Part shown: piece by piece, positions 1-7,145 of the stretch
How positions within the stretch are numbered: the first letter of the stretch is position 1
Layout: every line of letters starts with the position of its first letter
Assembly (NCBI GenBank): GCA_044220635.1
Contig: JBGAQP010000033.1
Location: 1-33,074 of the forward strand
From: JBGAQP01 sp044220635
GTDB taxonomy: Bacteria; Pseudomonadota; Gammaproteobacteria; Burkholderiales; Usitatibacteraceae
DNA length: 33,074 nucleotides
Direction: 5' to 3'
The notes under the pieces: model-generated
Seen by the model: the letters and a program-made list of their open reading frames with translations, nothing else
The model's database searches: none
Told to the model about the DNA's origin: nothing
Program-made: the position numbers and the translations under genes

Positions 1-1
1 T

Positions 2-118
2 AAGCTCTGTAATTTTTTCCAATGCCCTTTGAGTGCATTAGCGGAACACATCGCGGATGAAAGCAACCCTATGGCTCGGGAAATCCAGAAACAGACCGAA
101 GGTCAAATCAAGCAATAA
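2..118 (+). CDS. Possible C-terminal tail of an unidentified protein (5' end outside window)
   Basis: A frame open from the left edge runs 38 codons to a TAA at 116-118. The last residues read MAREIQKQTEGQIKQ, hydrophilic and helix-like, preceded by LAEHIADESNP; this looks more like a real protein end than the overlapping 57-254 frame. No family is recognised. Base composition is AT-rich compared with every gene to the right, which could mean recent transfer or simply poor evidence for coding. It points towards the 3' end of the initiator tRNA gene, whose terminator lies between them. Confidence is low because only a fragment is visible. Confidence 0.25.
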   Translation, partial: KLCNFFQCPLSALAEHIADESNPMAREIQKQTEGQIKQ

Positions 119-186
119 AGGAATTTTGGTGTGGCACAGGATTGCCACAAACATGTCACAGATGTGTCACATCGAAATCTGTGCTG

Positions 187-227
187 AAAAACAAAAAAGG
201 ACCAACGCCGCTAAGCTGTTGATCCTT
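187..227 (-). terminator. Rho-independent terminator of the initiator tRNA gene
   Basis: Read on the minus strand, the arm AAGGATCAAC (227-218) pairs with GTTGGTCCTT (206-197) through nine Watson-Crick pairs and one mismatch or wobble, with an 11-base loop. It is followed directly by TTTTTTGTTTTT (198-187). It lies 12 bases past the tRNA 3' end, exactly where a terminator for that transcript is expected. Confidence 0.8.
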
Positions 228-239
228 CGTTGCATTTCC

Positions 240-316
<77 letters not shown>

Positions 317-359
317 CCAGATCGACCCCGGGCCGAAAACCCCGCTGTCGAGAGGGGCG

Positions 360-389
360 ATTATCGCATTCCACGCCAGAGGCCGTCAA
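360..389 (-). promoter_or_regulatory. Sigma70 promoter of the initiator tRNA
   Basis: On the minus strand TTGACG (389-384) and GATAAT (365-360) are separated by 18 bases, five of six matches to each consensus. The predicted start near 353 leaves a leader of about 37 bases before the mature tRNA 5' end at 316. Confidence 0.75.
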
Positions 390-455
390 CAAGATCGCCG
401 GGGCAAAGCGGGTGGGCGCGCCAGCCCTTCTTCCAAATCAATGAATTAGCTCGCC

Positions 456-1088
456 ATGACCGCCACGGAGCTGGAAATCCTGCAGTCGATCGCGCTGGCC
501 TCCCTGCTTGCGTGGGCGAGCGGGATCCGGCTCTACCTGGTCGTGTTCGCGGTCGGGCTCGCAGGGCACCTCGGCTTTCTCAAGCTCCCCGAGGGGCTCG
601 CGATCCTCGCCCACCCCTACGTCATCGCAACCTCGGGGGTCCTTCTCGCCGTCGAATTCCTGGCCGACAAGTTTCCCGCGATCGACAGCGCCTGGGACGC
701 AGTCCACACGTTCATCCGCATTCCGGCCGGCGCGCTGCTCGCCGCGGGCGCCACCGGCGATTCGCTGACGGCGATGACCGTCGCCGCGGGCCTGCTCGGA
801 GGCACGCTGACGGCCGGAACCCACCTCACCAAGTCCGGCAGCCGGGCCATGATCAACACCACGCCGGAGCCCTTCTCGAACTGGGTCGCGTCGTTCACGG
901 AGGATGCCGTGGTGCTCGGCGGGATCTGGCTCGCGCTGAAGTACCCGCTGATCTTCCTGGGGATGCTCGCGATCTTCATCGCGATGATGATCTGGCTCCT
1001 GCCGAAGCTCTGGCGCCTCGCGAAGGGGGTCCTGCGCCTTCTGGCTCCCCGCCCGCCGGCGAGCCCCCCGGCCGGGGGCGCCGGCTAG
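456..1088 (+). CDS. DUF4126 family integral membrane protein
   Basis: 210 residues, dominated by hydrophobic helices: roughly residues 10-35, 55-70, 90-120 and 145-182, with a basic proline-rich tail (KLWRLAKGVLRLL, then PRPPASPPAGG). The opening with LASLLAWASGIRLYLVVFAVGL and a central GGTLTAGTHLTKSGSR stretch match the DUF4126 family as I know it; the family has no established function. The first ATG in frame is used; an ATG-proximal ribosome site is weak. The gene converges on recR and the two stop codons share the CTAG at 1085-1088, so no terminator separates them. Family assignment is fairly sure, function unknown. Confidence 0.85.
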   Translation: MTATELEILQSIALASLLAWASGIRLYLVVFAVGLAGHLGFLKLPEGLAILAHPYVIATSGVLLAVEFLADKFPAIDSAWDAVHTFIRIPAGALLAAGATGDSLTAMTVAAGLLGGTLTAGTHLTKSGSRAMINTTPEPFSNWVASFTEDAVVLGGIWLALKYPLIFLGMLAIFIAMMIWLLPKLWRLAKGVLRLLAPRPPASPPAGGAG

Positions 1089-1681
1089 GCCGGACGCCGT
1101 TCGAGCAGCGCCTGCGCGAGCGTGCCCGCGTCGACGTGCTCGAGCTCGCCGCCGACGGGCAGGCCGCGCGCGATGCGCGTCACCGTGACGCCCTTGCCCG
1201 AGAGCATCTCGCCCACGTAGTGGGCCGTGGCCTCGCCCTCGACCGTGAAATTCGTGGCGAGGATCACCTCGCGCACTTCTCCGTCGCAGGCGCGCTTCAT
1301 CAGGCGGTCGAGGTGGATCTCGCGCGGCCCGATGCCGTCGAGCGGCGAAAGGCGCCCCATGAGGACGAAGTACAGCCCGCGATAGCTTTGCGTCTGCTCC
1401 ATCATGAGCTGGTCGCCAGGCGACTCCACCACGCACAGCAGGGAAGCGTCGCGCCGCGGCGAGGAGCACAGCGCGCAGACCTCGGATTCGGTGAAGGTGT
1501 TGCAGCGCGCGCAGTGCCGGATGCGCCCGAGCGCATCGCCCAGCGCGCGAGCGAGGCGCGCCGCGCCCTCGTGATCGCGTTGCAGGAGGTGGTAGGCCAT
1601 GCGCTGCGCGGACTTCGGCCCCACGCCGGGCAGACAGCGCAGGGCCTGGATCAGCTCGTCGAGGGACGAAGGATTGTCCAT
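1085..1681 (-). CDS. recR: Recombination mediator RecR
   Basis: 198 residues, the normal RecR length. The N-terminus carries the helix-hairpin-helix region (LPGVGPKSAQRMAYHLL, about 17-33). A four-cysteine zinc site follows (C57, C60, C69, C72 in CARC...CALC). A Toprim domain then begins with LLCVVESPGD (about 81-90) and includes ATNFTVEGEATA. RecR works with RecO and RecF to load RecA on gapped DNA. The start is the ATG at 1681, 14 bases after the ebfC stop, although the frame continues upstream as an antisense shadow. It is the last gene of ffs-dnaX-ebfC-recR, an arrangement common in proteobacteria that links a clamp-loader gene with repair. Confidence 0.97.
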   Translation of the reverse strand: MDNPSSLDELIQALRCLPGVGPKSAQRMAYHLLQRDHEGAARLARALGDALGRIRHCARCNTFTESEVCALCSSPRRDASLLCVVESPGDQLMMEQTQSYRGLYFVLMGRLSPLDGIGPREIHLDRLMKRACDGEVREVILATNFTVEGEATAHYVGEMLSGKGVTVTRIARGLPVGGELEHVDAGTLAQALLERRPA

Positions 1682-1695
1682 CGCGGCTGCGCCGG

Positions 1696-2022
1696 TCAGA
1701 ACGGCAGCTTCATTCCGGGCGGCAGGTTGAGGCCCGAGGCGAAACCGGCCATCTTCGCCTCCGAGGTGGCCTCGGCCTTGCGCACGGCGTCGTTCATCGC
1801 CGCGGCCACGAGGTCCTCGAGCATGTCCTTGTCCTCGCCGAGAAGGCTCGGGTCGATCGCCACGCGCTTCACGACGTGCTTGCAGGTCATGACGACCTTC
1901 ACGAGGCCCGCGCCCGACTGCCCCTCGACCTCGATGGCCGCGAGCTCTTCCTGGACCCGGCGCATGTTCTCCTGCATCTGCTGGGCCTGCTTCATGAGCG
2001 CGCCCAGTCCGCCTTTCATCAT
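1696..2022 (-). CDS. ebfC: YbaB/EbfC family nucleoid-associated protein
   Basis: 108 residues, typical length. The protein begins MMKGGLGALMKQAQQMQENM, the usual amphipathic helix of this family, and continues with IEVEGQSGAGLVKVVMTCKH and a D/E-rich second helix, ending GLNLPPGMKLPF. Members form dimers that bind DNA and are thought to organise the nucleoid. A good ribosome site (GGAG, eight bases before the ATG at 2022) fixes the start over the in-frame upstream extension. The gap to the dnaX stop is 11 bases and to recR 14, so the three are surely cotranscribed. Confidence 0.96.
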   Translation of the reverse strand: MMKGGLGALMKQAQQMQENMRRVQEELAAIEVEGQSGAGLVKVVMTCKHVVKRVAIDPSLLGEDKDMLEDLVAAAMNDAVRKAEATSEAKMAGFASGLNLPPGMKLPF

Positions 2023-2033
2023 CGCCGCATCTC

Positions 2034-3617
2034 CTATCGTTGGGATTCCTCGCCACCCTCGCCCGCCGGGCGGATCGAGGAGGCGACGACCTCGGCACCC
2101 ATGTCGCGCACGAGCTCGCGCACGAACGGGTCGTCCTCGATCGCCGCCGCCGCCTTCGCGAGCCGCTTCTCGCCCTCGCGCGAGCGCGCCGCCGCGAGGC
2201 TCGCGCCCTGCGTGGGCCCGACGCGCACGCTGAGCCGGAAGCCCTCGCCGAAATGCGGCGCGAGCTCCGCGCGGAGCTTGTCCTGGTAAGGGCGCTCGGC
2301 GTACATCCTCTGGGCCTCGGGAACCGCGAGCTCGAGGTGGTTGTTCCTGAAAGAGACGAGCTCGCCGTGGCGCGCGACCATTCCGGCCATGCCGGTGAGG
2401 CTGAGCCTCGCCACGAACGCGGGCCAGTCGCCCTCGAAAGCCGCGCGGGCCCCCGGCGAAGGACCGGCCGGCGTCGCGGCGGCCGAGGGCTCGGCGGACT
2501 CCGCCGGCGCCTGGGCGGCCGCTTGCCGCGCGGGCGCGTTCCCCGCGAACGAGATCATGCGCAGCAGCGTCATCGTGAATCCGGCGAACTCGTCGGGCGC
2601 GAGCGGCAGGTCGCGGCGACCGAGCACCGCGATCTGGTAGATCACCTGGACCCGCGCCGGGTCGAGGCGCCGCGCGAGGGCGAGGATCCGGTCGCGATCC
2701 GGCTCGTCGGGCTGGGGCTGCGCCCCCGCCTGCGCGATCGCCACGCGATGCACGATGGCCGCGAGGTCCTCGAGGGCCGCATCGAAGGAGATGCTGCGCT
2801 CGGCGATGCGCTCCGCCTCCCGGATCGCTCCGGGACCATCCCCCTCGGCCACGCGCTCGAGGAGGGGCCAGACGAGATCGGCGCCGAGGGAGCCGAGCAT
2901 GTCCGCCACGCGCTCGGCCGCCACGCGCCCGCCGCCGTGGGCGATCGCCTGGTCGGCGAGGCTCAGGGCATCGCGCACGCTTCCCGCCGCGGCCTTCGCC
3001 AGCAGGGCGAGTGCGGCATCCTCGTGCGCAACACCCTCGGCGTCGAGCACGCGCTTCAGGTGCGCGGCGATCACCGCCGGGGCGAGTGGCTTCAGGTTGA
3101 ACTGCAGGCAACGCGACAGGACGGTGACCGGCAGGCGCTGCGGGTCGGTCGTCGCGAGGATGAACTTCACGTGCTCGGGCGGCTCCTCGAGCGTCTTCAA
3201 CATCGAGTTGAAGGCATGCCGCGACAGCATGTGCACCTCGTCGATGATGTAGACCTTGAAGCGCCCGGACACCGGCATGTACTGCGCCGTGTCGAGGAGC
3301 TCGCGCATCTCGTCGACCTTCGTGTTCGTCGCGGCGTCGACCTCGAGCAGGTCGACGAACCGGCCCGCGTCGATCTCGGTGCATGCACGGCACTTGCCGC
3401 AGGGATGCGAGGAGATGCCGGTCTCGCAGTTGATCGACTTGGCGAGGATGCGCGCGAGCGTGGTCTTGCCCACGCCCCGGGTCCCCGTGAAGAGGTACGC
3501 ATGGTGCAGGCGCCCCGAGTCGAGCGCGTTGGCGAGCGCGGTCACCACGTGGGTCTGGCCGACGAGTTCCTCGAAGGCCCGGGGACGCCACTTGCGGGCG
3601 AGGACTTGGTAGGTCAT
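2034..3617 (-). CDS. dnaX: DNA polymerase III subunit tau/gamma
   Basis: 527 residues from the ATG at 3617 (MTYQVLARKWRPRAF). A 14-residue upstream in-frame extension overlaps the SRP RNA and is rejected. Motor domain: Walker A GTRGVGKT at 45-52, a zinc module CETGISSHPCGKCRAC, Walker B region IIDEVHML, and the SRC motif in TVLSRCLQF. An alanine/proline-rich linker (APARQAAAQAPAES...) leads to the C-terminal tau part, which in the family contacts polymerase alpha and DnaB. DnaX is the ATPase of the clamp loader. I see no A-AAA-AAG type slippery site as in E. coli, so a frameshift-made gamma form is not supported here. It is transcribed just after ffs, 21 bases downstream. Confidence 0.97.
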   Translation of the reverse strand: MTYQVLARKWRPRAFEELVGQTHVVTALANALDSGRLHHAYLFTGTRGVGKTTLARILAKSINCETGISSHPCGKCRACTEIDAGRFVDLLEVDAATNTKVDEMRELLDTAQYMPVSGRFKVYIIDEVHMLSRHAFNSMLKTLEEPPEHVKFILATTDPQRLPVTVLSRCLQFNLKPLAPAVIAAHLKRVLDAEGVAHEDAALALLAKAAAGSVRDALSLADQAIAHGGGRVAAERVADMLGSLGADLVWPLLERVAEGDGPGAIREAERIAERSISFDAALEDLAAIVHRVAIAQAGAQPQPDEPDRDRILALARRLDPARVQVIYQIAVLGRRDLPLAPDEFAGFTMTLLRMISFAGNAPARQAAAQAPAESAEPSAAATPAGPSPGARAAFEGDWPAFVARLSLTGMAGMVARHGELVSFRNNHLELAVPEAQRMYAERPYQDKLRAELAPHFGEGFRLSVRVGPTQGASLAAARSREGEKRLAKAAAAIEDDPFVRELVRDMGAEVVASSIRPAGEGGEESQR

Positions 3618-3638
3618 CGGCGAAGAGGAATTCGGAAA

Positions 3639-3734
3639 GGCGAGCCTGACCCCCGGCACTTGAAGGAAACGACTATGGCTGCTTCGTTCCCGACCTGACC
3701 AGGTTTGCCGCCCCTCAATGCGGGGAGGCCCGCC
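3639..3734 (-). ncRNA. ffs: Signal recognition particle RNA (4.5S, small bacterial type)
   Basis: The minus strand contains the conserved SRP domain IV: CCTGGTCAGGTCGGGAACG followed by AAGCAGCCA. The GGAA tetraloop is present and its closing pairs are flipped relative to E. coli. The ends pair over a long distance: GGCGGGCCT at the 5' side with AGGCTCGCC at the 3' side, then CCCC with GGGG, giving a 96-base hairpin RNA of the expected size. It binds Ffh for cotranslational targeting of membrane proteins. A -10 box sits eight bases before the inferred 5' end, and dnaX begins 21 bases after the 3' end, so readthrough into dnaX is likely. End positions are inferred from pairing and may be off by a few bases. 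Confidence 0.92.
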
Positions 3735-3741
3735 ACCGCGG

Positions 3742-3747
3742 ATTATG
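3742..3747 (-). promoter_or_regulatory. -10 box for ffs (and probably dnaX)
   Basis: CATAAT on the minus strand, five of six matches to TATAAT, placed so that transcription would begin near 3735, right at the inferred SRP RNA 5' end. No convincing -35 is seen; the -35 region lies inside the last codons of senA. Confidence 0.5.
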
Positions 3748-3758
3748 ACACAGGGCGC

Positions 3759-5045
3759 TCAGGCTTCGAGCGCGCAGGTGCGAAGCCCCGCGAAGACGTC
3801 TCCCCGCTCCGGCCGGTAGAAGTTGCGCCAGCGGTTGTGCACGAGGCGGCCGCGGGTGGCGAAGCTCCCGCCGCGCAGGACGCGGTGCGTGTGGAACCAG
3901 GGTTCCGAATATTCCTTGTACGGGTCGGGCCGGAATCCCGGATAGGGCGCGAAGGGCGTGGCAGTCCACTCCCAGACCCCGCCGAGCATCTGCCGAAGTC
4001 CCGTGCGGCTCGGAGCCGGATCCTCGAGGGCGGATGAAGGTCCCGTGAAACGGTAGTCGAGTGTATCCGCCGACTCGGCCGGGGTATCTCCCCAGGGAAA
4101 CCGGTCGTCCCGGCCCGCGTTGCGCGCCGCGAACTCCCATTCCGTCTCCGTCGGCAGGCGCCGCTCCGCCCAGCGGCAGTAGGCCTCCGCCTCGTGGCAG
4201 GAGACGTTCACCATCGGCGCGGAGGGATCGAGCGCATCCCAGGAATCGTAGCGGCGCGCGAGCCACGTGCCGTCTTCGCGCCGCCAGTAGCGCGGCGCCA
4301 GCGCCCCGGTCGCCAATCGCCAGGCCCGGCCCTCGGGCGACCACAACTCCTCGCGCCGGTAGCCGCCTTCCTCGACGAAGGCCACGAAATCTTCCTGCGA
4401 GACCGGCATCGTCGCCATCGCGAACGGGCGCACGCTCACCACGTGGGCTCCCTTCTCGTTGTCGAAGGCGAAATGGGGGCTTTCCGGCAGCGTCCCCTGC
4501 AGGAACTCGCCGCCTTCGAAGAGGACCTCGCGAGGCGCTTGCGCGGCCGAGGCGGGAGGCCTCGAAGCCAGGAGCGGGGGGGCGGGCAATGCGAGCGTCT
4601 GCAAGGTCATGAGCAGCGCCTCGCCGTGCATGTCCTCGTGCAGCAGGGCCAGGCGGAAGAAATAGCGGCCGCGCTCCTCGCTCCGGGCGAGCGCCTCCAG
4701 CGTCGCCGCGAGCGTCGACTCCATGTACGCGAACAACTCCTCGCGCGGCGGGAAGGGCAGCGTCCAGCGGTCGTCGTGGGGGACCGTTCGCGAGTCGAAG
4801 AACGCGTCGGCCGCGGCGAGCAGCGGCTTCACGCGGGCTCCAGCCACGTCGTCGGGGCGATAGCGAAGGCACCAGAATTCCTGGAACCAGGCGATGTGCG
4901 CGAGCTCCCACAGGGGCGGATTGACGATGTCGAGCAGGGGCACGGTCCACTGCTCGCCCTCGAGGTGGGAATAGAGGGCCAGGGTGCGCTCGCGCGTCTC
5001 GCGCAGGGCCGCCGCCAACTTGTCCGCTTCGTATAATCCGACCAT
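3759..5045 (-). CDS. senA: Selenoneine synthase SenA (EgtB-like non-heme iron enzyme)
   Basis: 428 residues from the ATG at 5045. N-terminal DinB-like domain with the metal ligands H50 (ELAHIAWFQEFW) and the HX3HXE motif H136, H140, E142 (LLHEDMHGEAL). The C-terminal FGE/sulfatase-modifying fold shows RRLPTETEWEFAARNAG, GGVWEWTATPFAPYPGF and RVLRGGSF. In the SenA family this enzyme uses oxygen to join hercynine to a selenosugar, leading to selenoneine. Assignment to SenA rather than EgtB rests on context (senB and selD alongside, a separate better-matching EgtB at 7146) and on differences from EgtB around the metal site. Start: GAGG five bases upstream of the ATG. Codon 4 is TTA, unusual here, because it overlaps the senB -10 box. 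Expected in the cytoplasm. Confidence 0.88.
   Translation of the reverse strand: MVGLYEADKLAAALRETRERTLALYSHLEGEQWTVPLLDIVNPPLWELAHIAWFQEFWCLRYRPDDVAGARVKPLLAAADAFFDSRTVPHDDRWTLPFPPREELFAYMESTLAATLEALARSEERGRYFFRLALLHEDMHGEALLMTLQTLALPAPPLLASRPPASAAQAPREVLFEGGEFLQGTLPESPHFAFDNEKGAHVVSVRPFAMATMPVSQEDFVAFVEEGGYRREELWSPEGRAWRLATGALAPRYWRREDGTWLARRYDSWDALDPSAPMVNVSCHEAEAYCRWAERRLPTETEWEFAARNAGRDDRFPWGDTPAESADTLDYRFTGPSSALEDPAPSRTGLRQMLGGVWEWTATPFAPYPGFRPDPYKEYSEPWFHTHRVLRGGSFATRGRLVHNRWRNFYRPERGDVFAGLRTCALEA
5032..5037 (+). promoter_or_regulatory. Perfect -10 box placing the senB start at +1
   Basis: TATAAT, a full consensus match, ends six bases before the senB ATG at 5044. Transcription would start at or next to the A of that ATG, giving a leaderless mRNA; no ribosome site precedes the ATG. 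No good -35 is visible 16-18 bases upstream. The box lies inside senA codons 3-5 on the other strand. Confidence 0.55.
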
Positions 5046-6021
5046 GCCTTCCTCGCCGAGACCTCTCGTCTGCATCGTCACGCCGGGCACCCGCGAGGCG
5101 AACAACGGGAACTGGCGCACCGCGGCCCGCTGGGCCGAGATGCTGCGCGGGCGGTACCGGGTGATTGTACAGACGACCTATGGGGGCGAGCCCGCGCGGG
5201 CGCTCATCGCCCTGCACGCGCGGCGCAGTGCCGCCTCGGTGAGCGCCTTCCGCGAGGCCTACCCGGATCGCGGGATCGCCGTCGTCCTCACCGGCACGGA
5301 CCTCTACCGGGATCTGCCTGCGAGCGCCGGGGCGAAACGCTCCCTCGCCATCGCCGACCGCATCGTGACCCTGCAGGACGACGCACCGCGGATGCTGCCC
5401 GCGAGCCTGCGCCGCAAGTGCGAGGTGATCTTCCAGTCGGCCCGCCCTCTTCGCAAGGCCGCGAAGCCCCGCGGCCGCCTCGACTGCGTCGTGGTGGGCC
5501 ACCTGCGCGAGGAGAAGGACCCGGAGACGCTCTTCCGCGCCCTGTCGGAGATCCCCGCGCAACTCCCGGTCCGCGTGCGCCACATCGGCGCCGCCCTCGA
5601 CGAGCGGCTCGCGCGCGGGGCACGCCGCCTCGCGCAGTCCGATCCGCGCTACCGGTGGATCGGGCCCCTTCCCCACGGGCTCGCGCGCCAGGCCCTTCGC
5701 CGCGCCCACGTCCTCGTCCATCCCTCGAGAATGGAAGGCGGGGCGAACGTCATCGTGGAGGCCCTCGCCTCGGGCACCCCCGTCATCGCGAGCCGGATGT
5801 CGGGCAACGTCGGCATGCTGGGGCGGAACTATTCCGGATATTTTCCGGTCGGTGATGCATCCGCTCTGGCGGCCGCGCTCGTAAAGGCATGCGGGGACCC
5901 GGGGTACCTTGCGGCCCTGCGGGCCCAATGCGACCGGCGAAAGGCGCTGTTCGTCCCCGCCGAAGAAGCCGCCGCGATCCGCCGCCTCGTCGCGGGACTG
6001 CTGCGCAAGGCAAGAGGTTAG
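5044..6021 (+). CDS. senB: Selenosugar synthase SenB (glycosyltransferase family)
   Basis: 325 residues from the ATG at 5044 (MPSSPRPLVCIVTPGTREA); a longer frame from 4984 is antisense senA sequence and is not used. GT-B fold signs: N-terminal GNWRTAARWAEML, and near residues 225-250 HPSRMEGGANVIVEALASG followed by TPVIASR, the EX7E nucleotide-sugar site of GT4-like enzymes. In the characterised pathway SenB joins selenophosphate and a UDP-sugar (UDP-GlcNAc or UDP-Glc) to make a 1-selenosugar, the selenium donor for SenA. Its ATG and the senA ATG share the CATG at 5043-5046, so the two genes start back-to-back with no spacer. selD follows after 42 bases. Identification rests on fold plus neighbours. 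Confidence 0.87.
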   Translation: MPSSPRPLVCIVTPGTREANNGNWRTAARWAEMLRGRYRVIVQTTYGGEPARALIALHARRSAASVSAFREAYPDRGIAVVLTGTDLYRDLPASAGAKRSLAIADRIVTLQDDAPRMLPASLRRKCEVIFQSARPLRKAAKPRGRLDCVVVGHLREEKDPETLFRALSEIPAQLPVRVRHIGAALDERLARGARRLAQSDPRYRWIGPLPHGLARQALRRAHVLVHPSRMEGGANVIVEALASGTPVIASRMSGNVGMLGRNYSGYFPVGDASALAAALVKACGDPGYLAALRAQCDRRKALFVPAEEAAAIRRLVAGLLRKARG

Positions 6022-6024
6022 AAT
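6019..6024 (+). promoter_or_regulatory. Possible -10 box before selD
   Basis: TAGAAT (five of six matches) overlaps the senB stop codon and would start transcription near 6031, about 33 bases before the selD ATG. No clear -35 is seen, so selD may equally be read from the senB promoter. Confidence 0.3.
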
Positions 6025-6063
6025 TCCGACTTACGGCAGTTCCGGCCAGACTGAAGGAATCCC

Positions 6064-7107
6064 ATGGACATGCAGGTTCGGCTGACCCAGTTCAGCCACG
6101 GCGGCGGGTGCGGCTGCAAGATCGCGCCCGGCGTGCTCGAACAGATCCTCGCGAAGTCGGCGCCCGCGTTCCTGCCGAAGGATCTCCTCGTCGGCATCGA
6201 GACGAGCGACGATGCCGCGGTCTACCGTATCAACGACCGCCAGGCGATCATCGCGACGACCGACTTCTTCATGCCGATCGTCGACGATCCCTTCGACTTC
6301 GGCGCCATCGCCGCCACGAACGCCATCTCGGACGTCTACGCGATGGGCGGCCAGCCGCTCTTCGCCCTCGCGCTCGTGGGCATGCCGGTGAACCAGCTGC
6401 CCCTCGAGGTGATCCGCCGCATCCTCGAGGGCGGCGAGTCCGTGTGCACGCGGGCGGGCATTCCGATCGCCGGCGGCCACACGATCGATTCCGTGGAACC
6501 GATCTACGGCCTGGTCGCCATCGGCCTCATCGATCCTTCCCATGTGAAGCGCAATGCCGGCGCGCGGCCCGGAGACCGGATCGTGCTCGGCAAGCCGCTC
6601 GGCGTGGGGATCTACAGCGCGGCGCTCAAGAAGGGCGGCCTCGACGAAGCGGGGTACCGGGCGATGATCGCGAGCACCACGAAGCTCAACACCCCGGGGA
6701 TCAAGCTCGGCGCCCTCGGTGGCGTCCACGCGCTCACCGACGTCACCGGCTTCGGCCTCCTCGGCCACCTGCTCGAGATCGCGAAAGGCTCGGGCGTCAC
6801 CGCGAAGCTGGAGTGGAAATCGCTGCCGCTGCTGCCGGGCGCGATCGATCTCGCGCACAAGGGATTCGTCACCGGCGCCTCCGGCCGCAACTGGACTGCC
6901 TACGGTGCTCGCGTGAGCCTCGGGCCGGCCATCGGGGAGATCGAAAGGGCGGTACTCACGGACCCGCAGACGAGCGGCGGGCTCCTCGTGAGCTGCGCCC
7001 CCGATGCCGTCGACGAAGTCCTGCGCATCTTTCGCGAGGAAGGATTCGAGGCCGCCGCCGTCGTGGGCGAGATCGCCGCCGGCGAGCCGCGGGTGCACGT
7101 CGCCTGA
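6064..7107 (+). CDS. selD: Selenide, water dikinase (selenophosphate synthetase; SenC role)
   Basis: 347 residues, the usual SelD length. The catalytic loop GGGCGCKI gives C16, C18 and K19, matching the Cys/Lys of E. coli SelD; the residue is cysteine, not selenocysteine. Further family motifs: TTDFFMPIVDDPFDFG, AATNAISDVYAMGG, AGGHTIDS and the Gly-rich DPQTSGGLL near the end. It makes selenophosphate from selenide and ATP. Here it would feed SenB; selenophosphate could also serve tRNA selenylation if selA/selB or ybbB exist elsewhere, but none is in this window. AAGGA six bases before the ATG is a good ribosome site. It lies 42 bases after senB and 38 before egtB on the same strand. Confidence 0.96.
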   Translation: MDMQVRLTQFSHGGGCGCKIAPGVLEQILAKSAPAFLPKDLLVGIETSDDAAVYRINDRQAIIATTDFFMPIVDDPFDFGAIAATNAISDVYAMGGQPLFALALVGMPVNQLPLEVIRRILEGGESVCTRAGIPIAGGHTIDSVEPIYGLVAIGLIDPSHVKRNAGARPGDRIVLGKPLGVGIYSAALKKGGLDEAGYRAMIASTTKLNTPGIKLGALGGVHALTDVTGFGLLGHLLEIAKGSGVTAKLEWKSLPLLPGAIDLAHKGFVTGASGRNWTAYGARVSLGPAIGEIERAVLTDPQTSGGLLVSCAPDAVDEVLRIFREEGFEAAAVVGEIAAGEPRVHVA

Positions 7108-7145
7108 ACCGGCGTTCGCGCCGCCAGCCTTCGGAGGACCGTCCG

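Noticed and set aside
132..147. Sigma54-like TGGCAC...TTGC on the plus strand
   Set aside because: The -24 to -12 spacing is one base too short, which sigma54 does not tolerate; the palindrome GTGGCA...TGCCAC explains the match.
512..2233. 573-codon open frame on the plus strand
   Set aside because: It is an arginine-rich antisense/alternative-frame shadow over DUF4126, recR, ebfC and dnaX, as expected in high-GC DNA.
2034..3617. Programmed frameshift in dnaX
   Set aside because: No A-rich slippery heptamer with a following stop is visible in the tau linker; the gene reads through as one frame.
4984..5043. 20-codon N-terminal extension of senB
   Set aside because: The residues are antisense senA and unlike a glycosyltransferase start; the ATG at 5044 begins the conserved fold.
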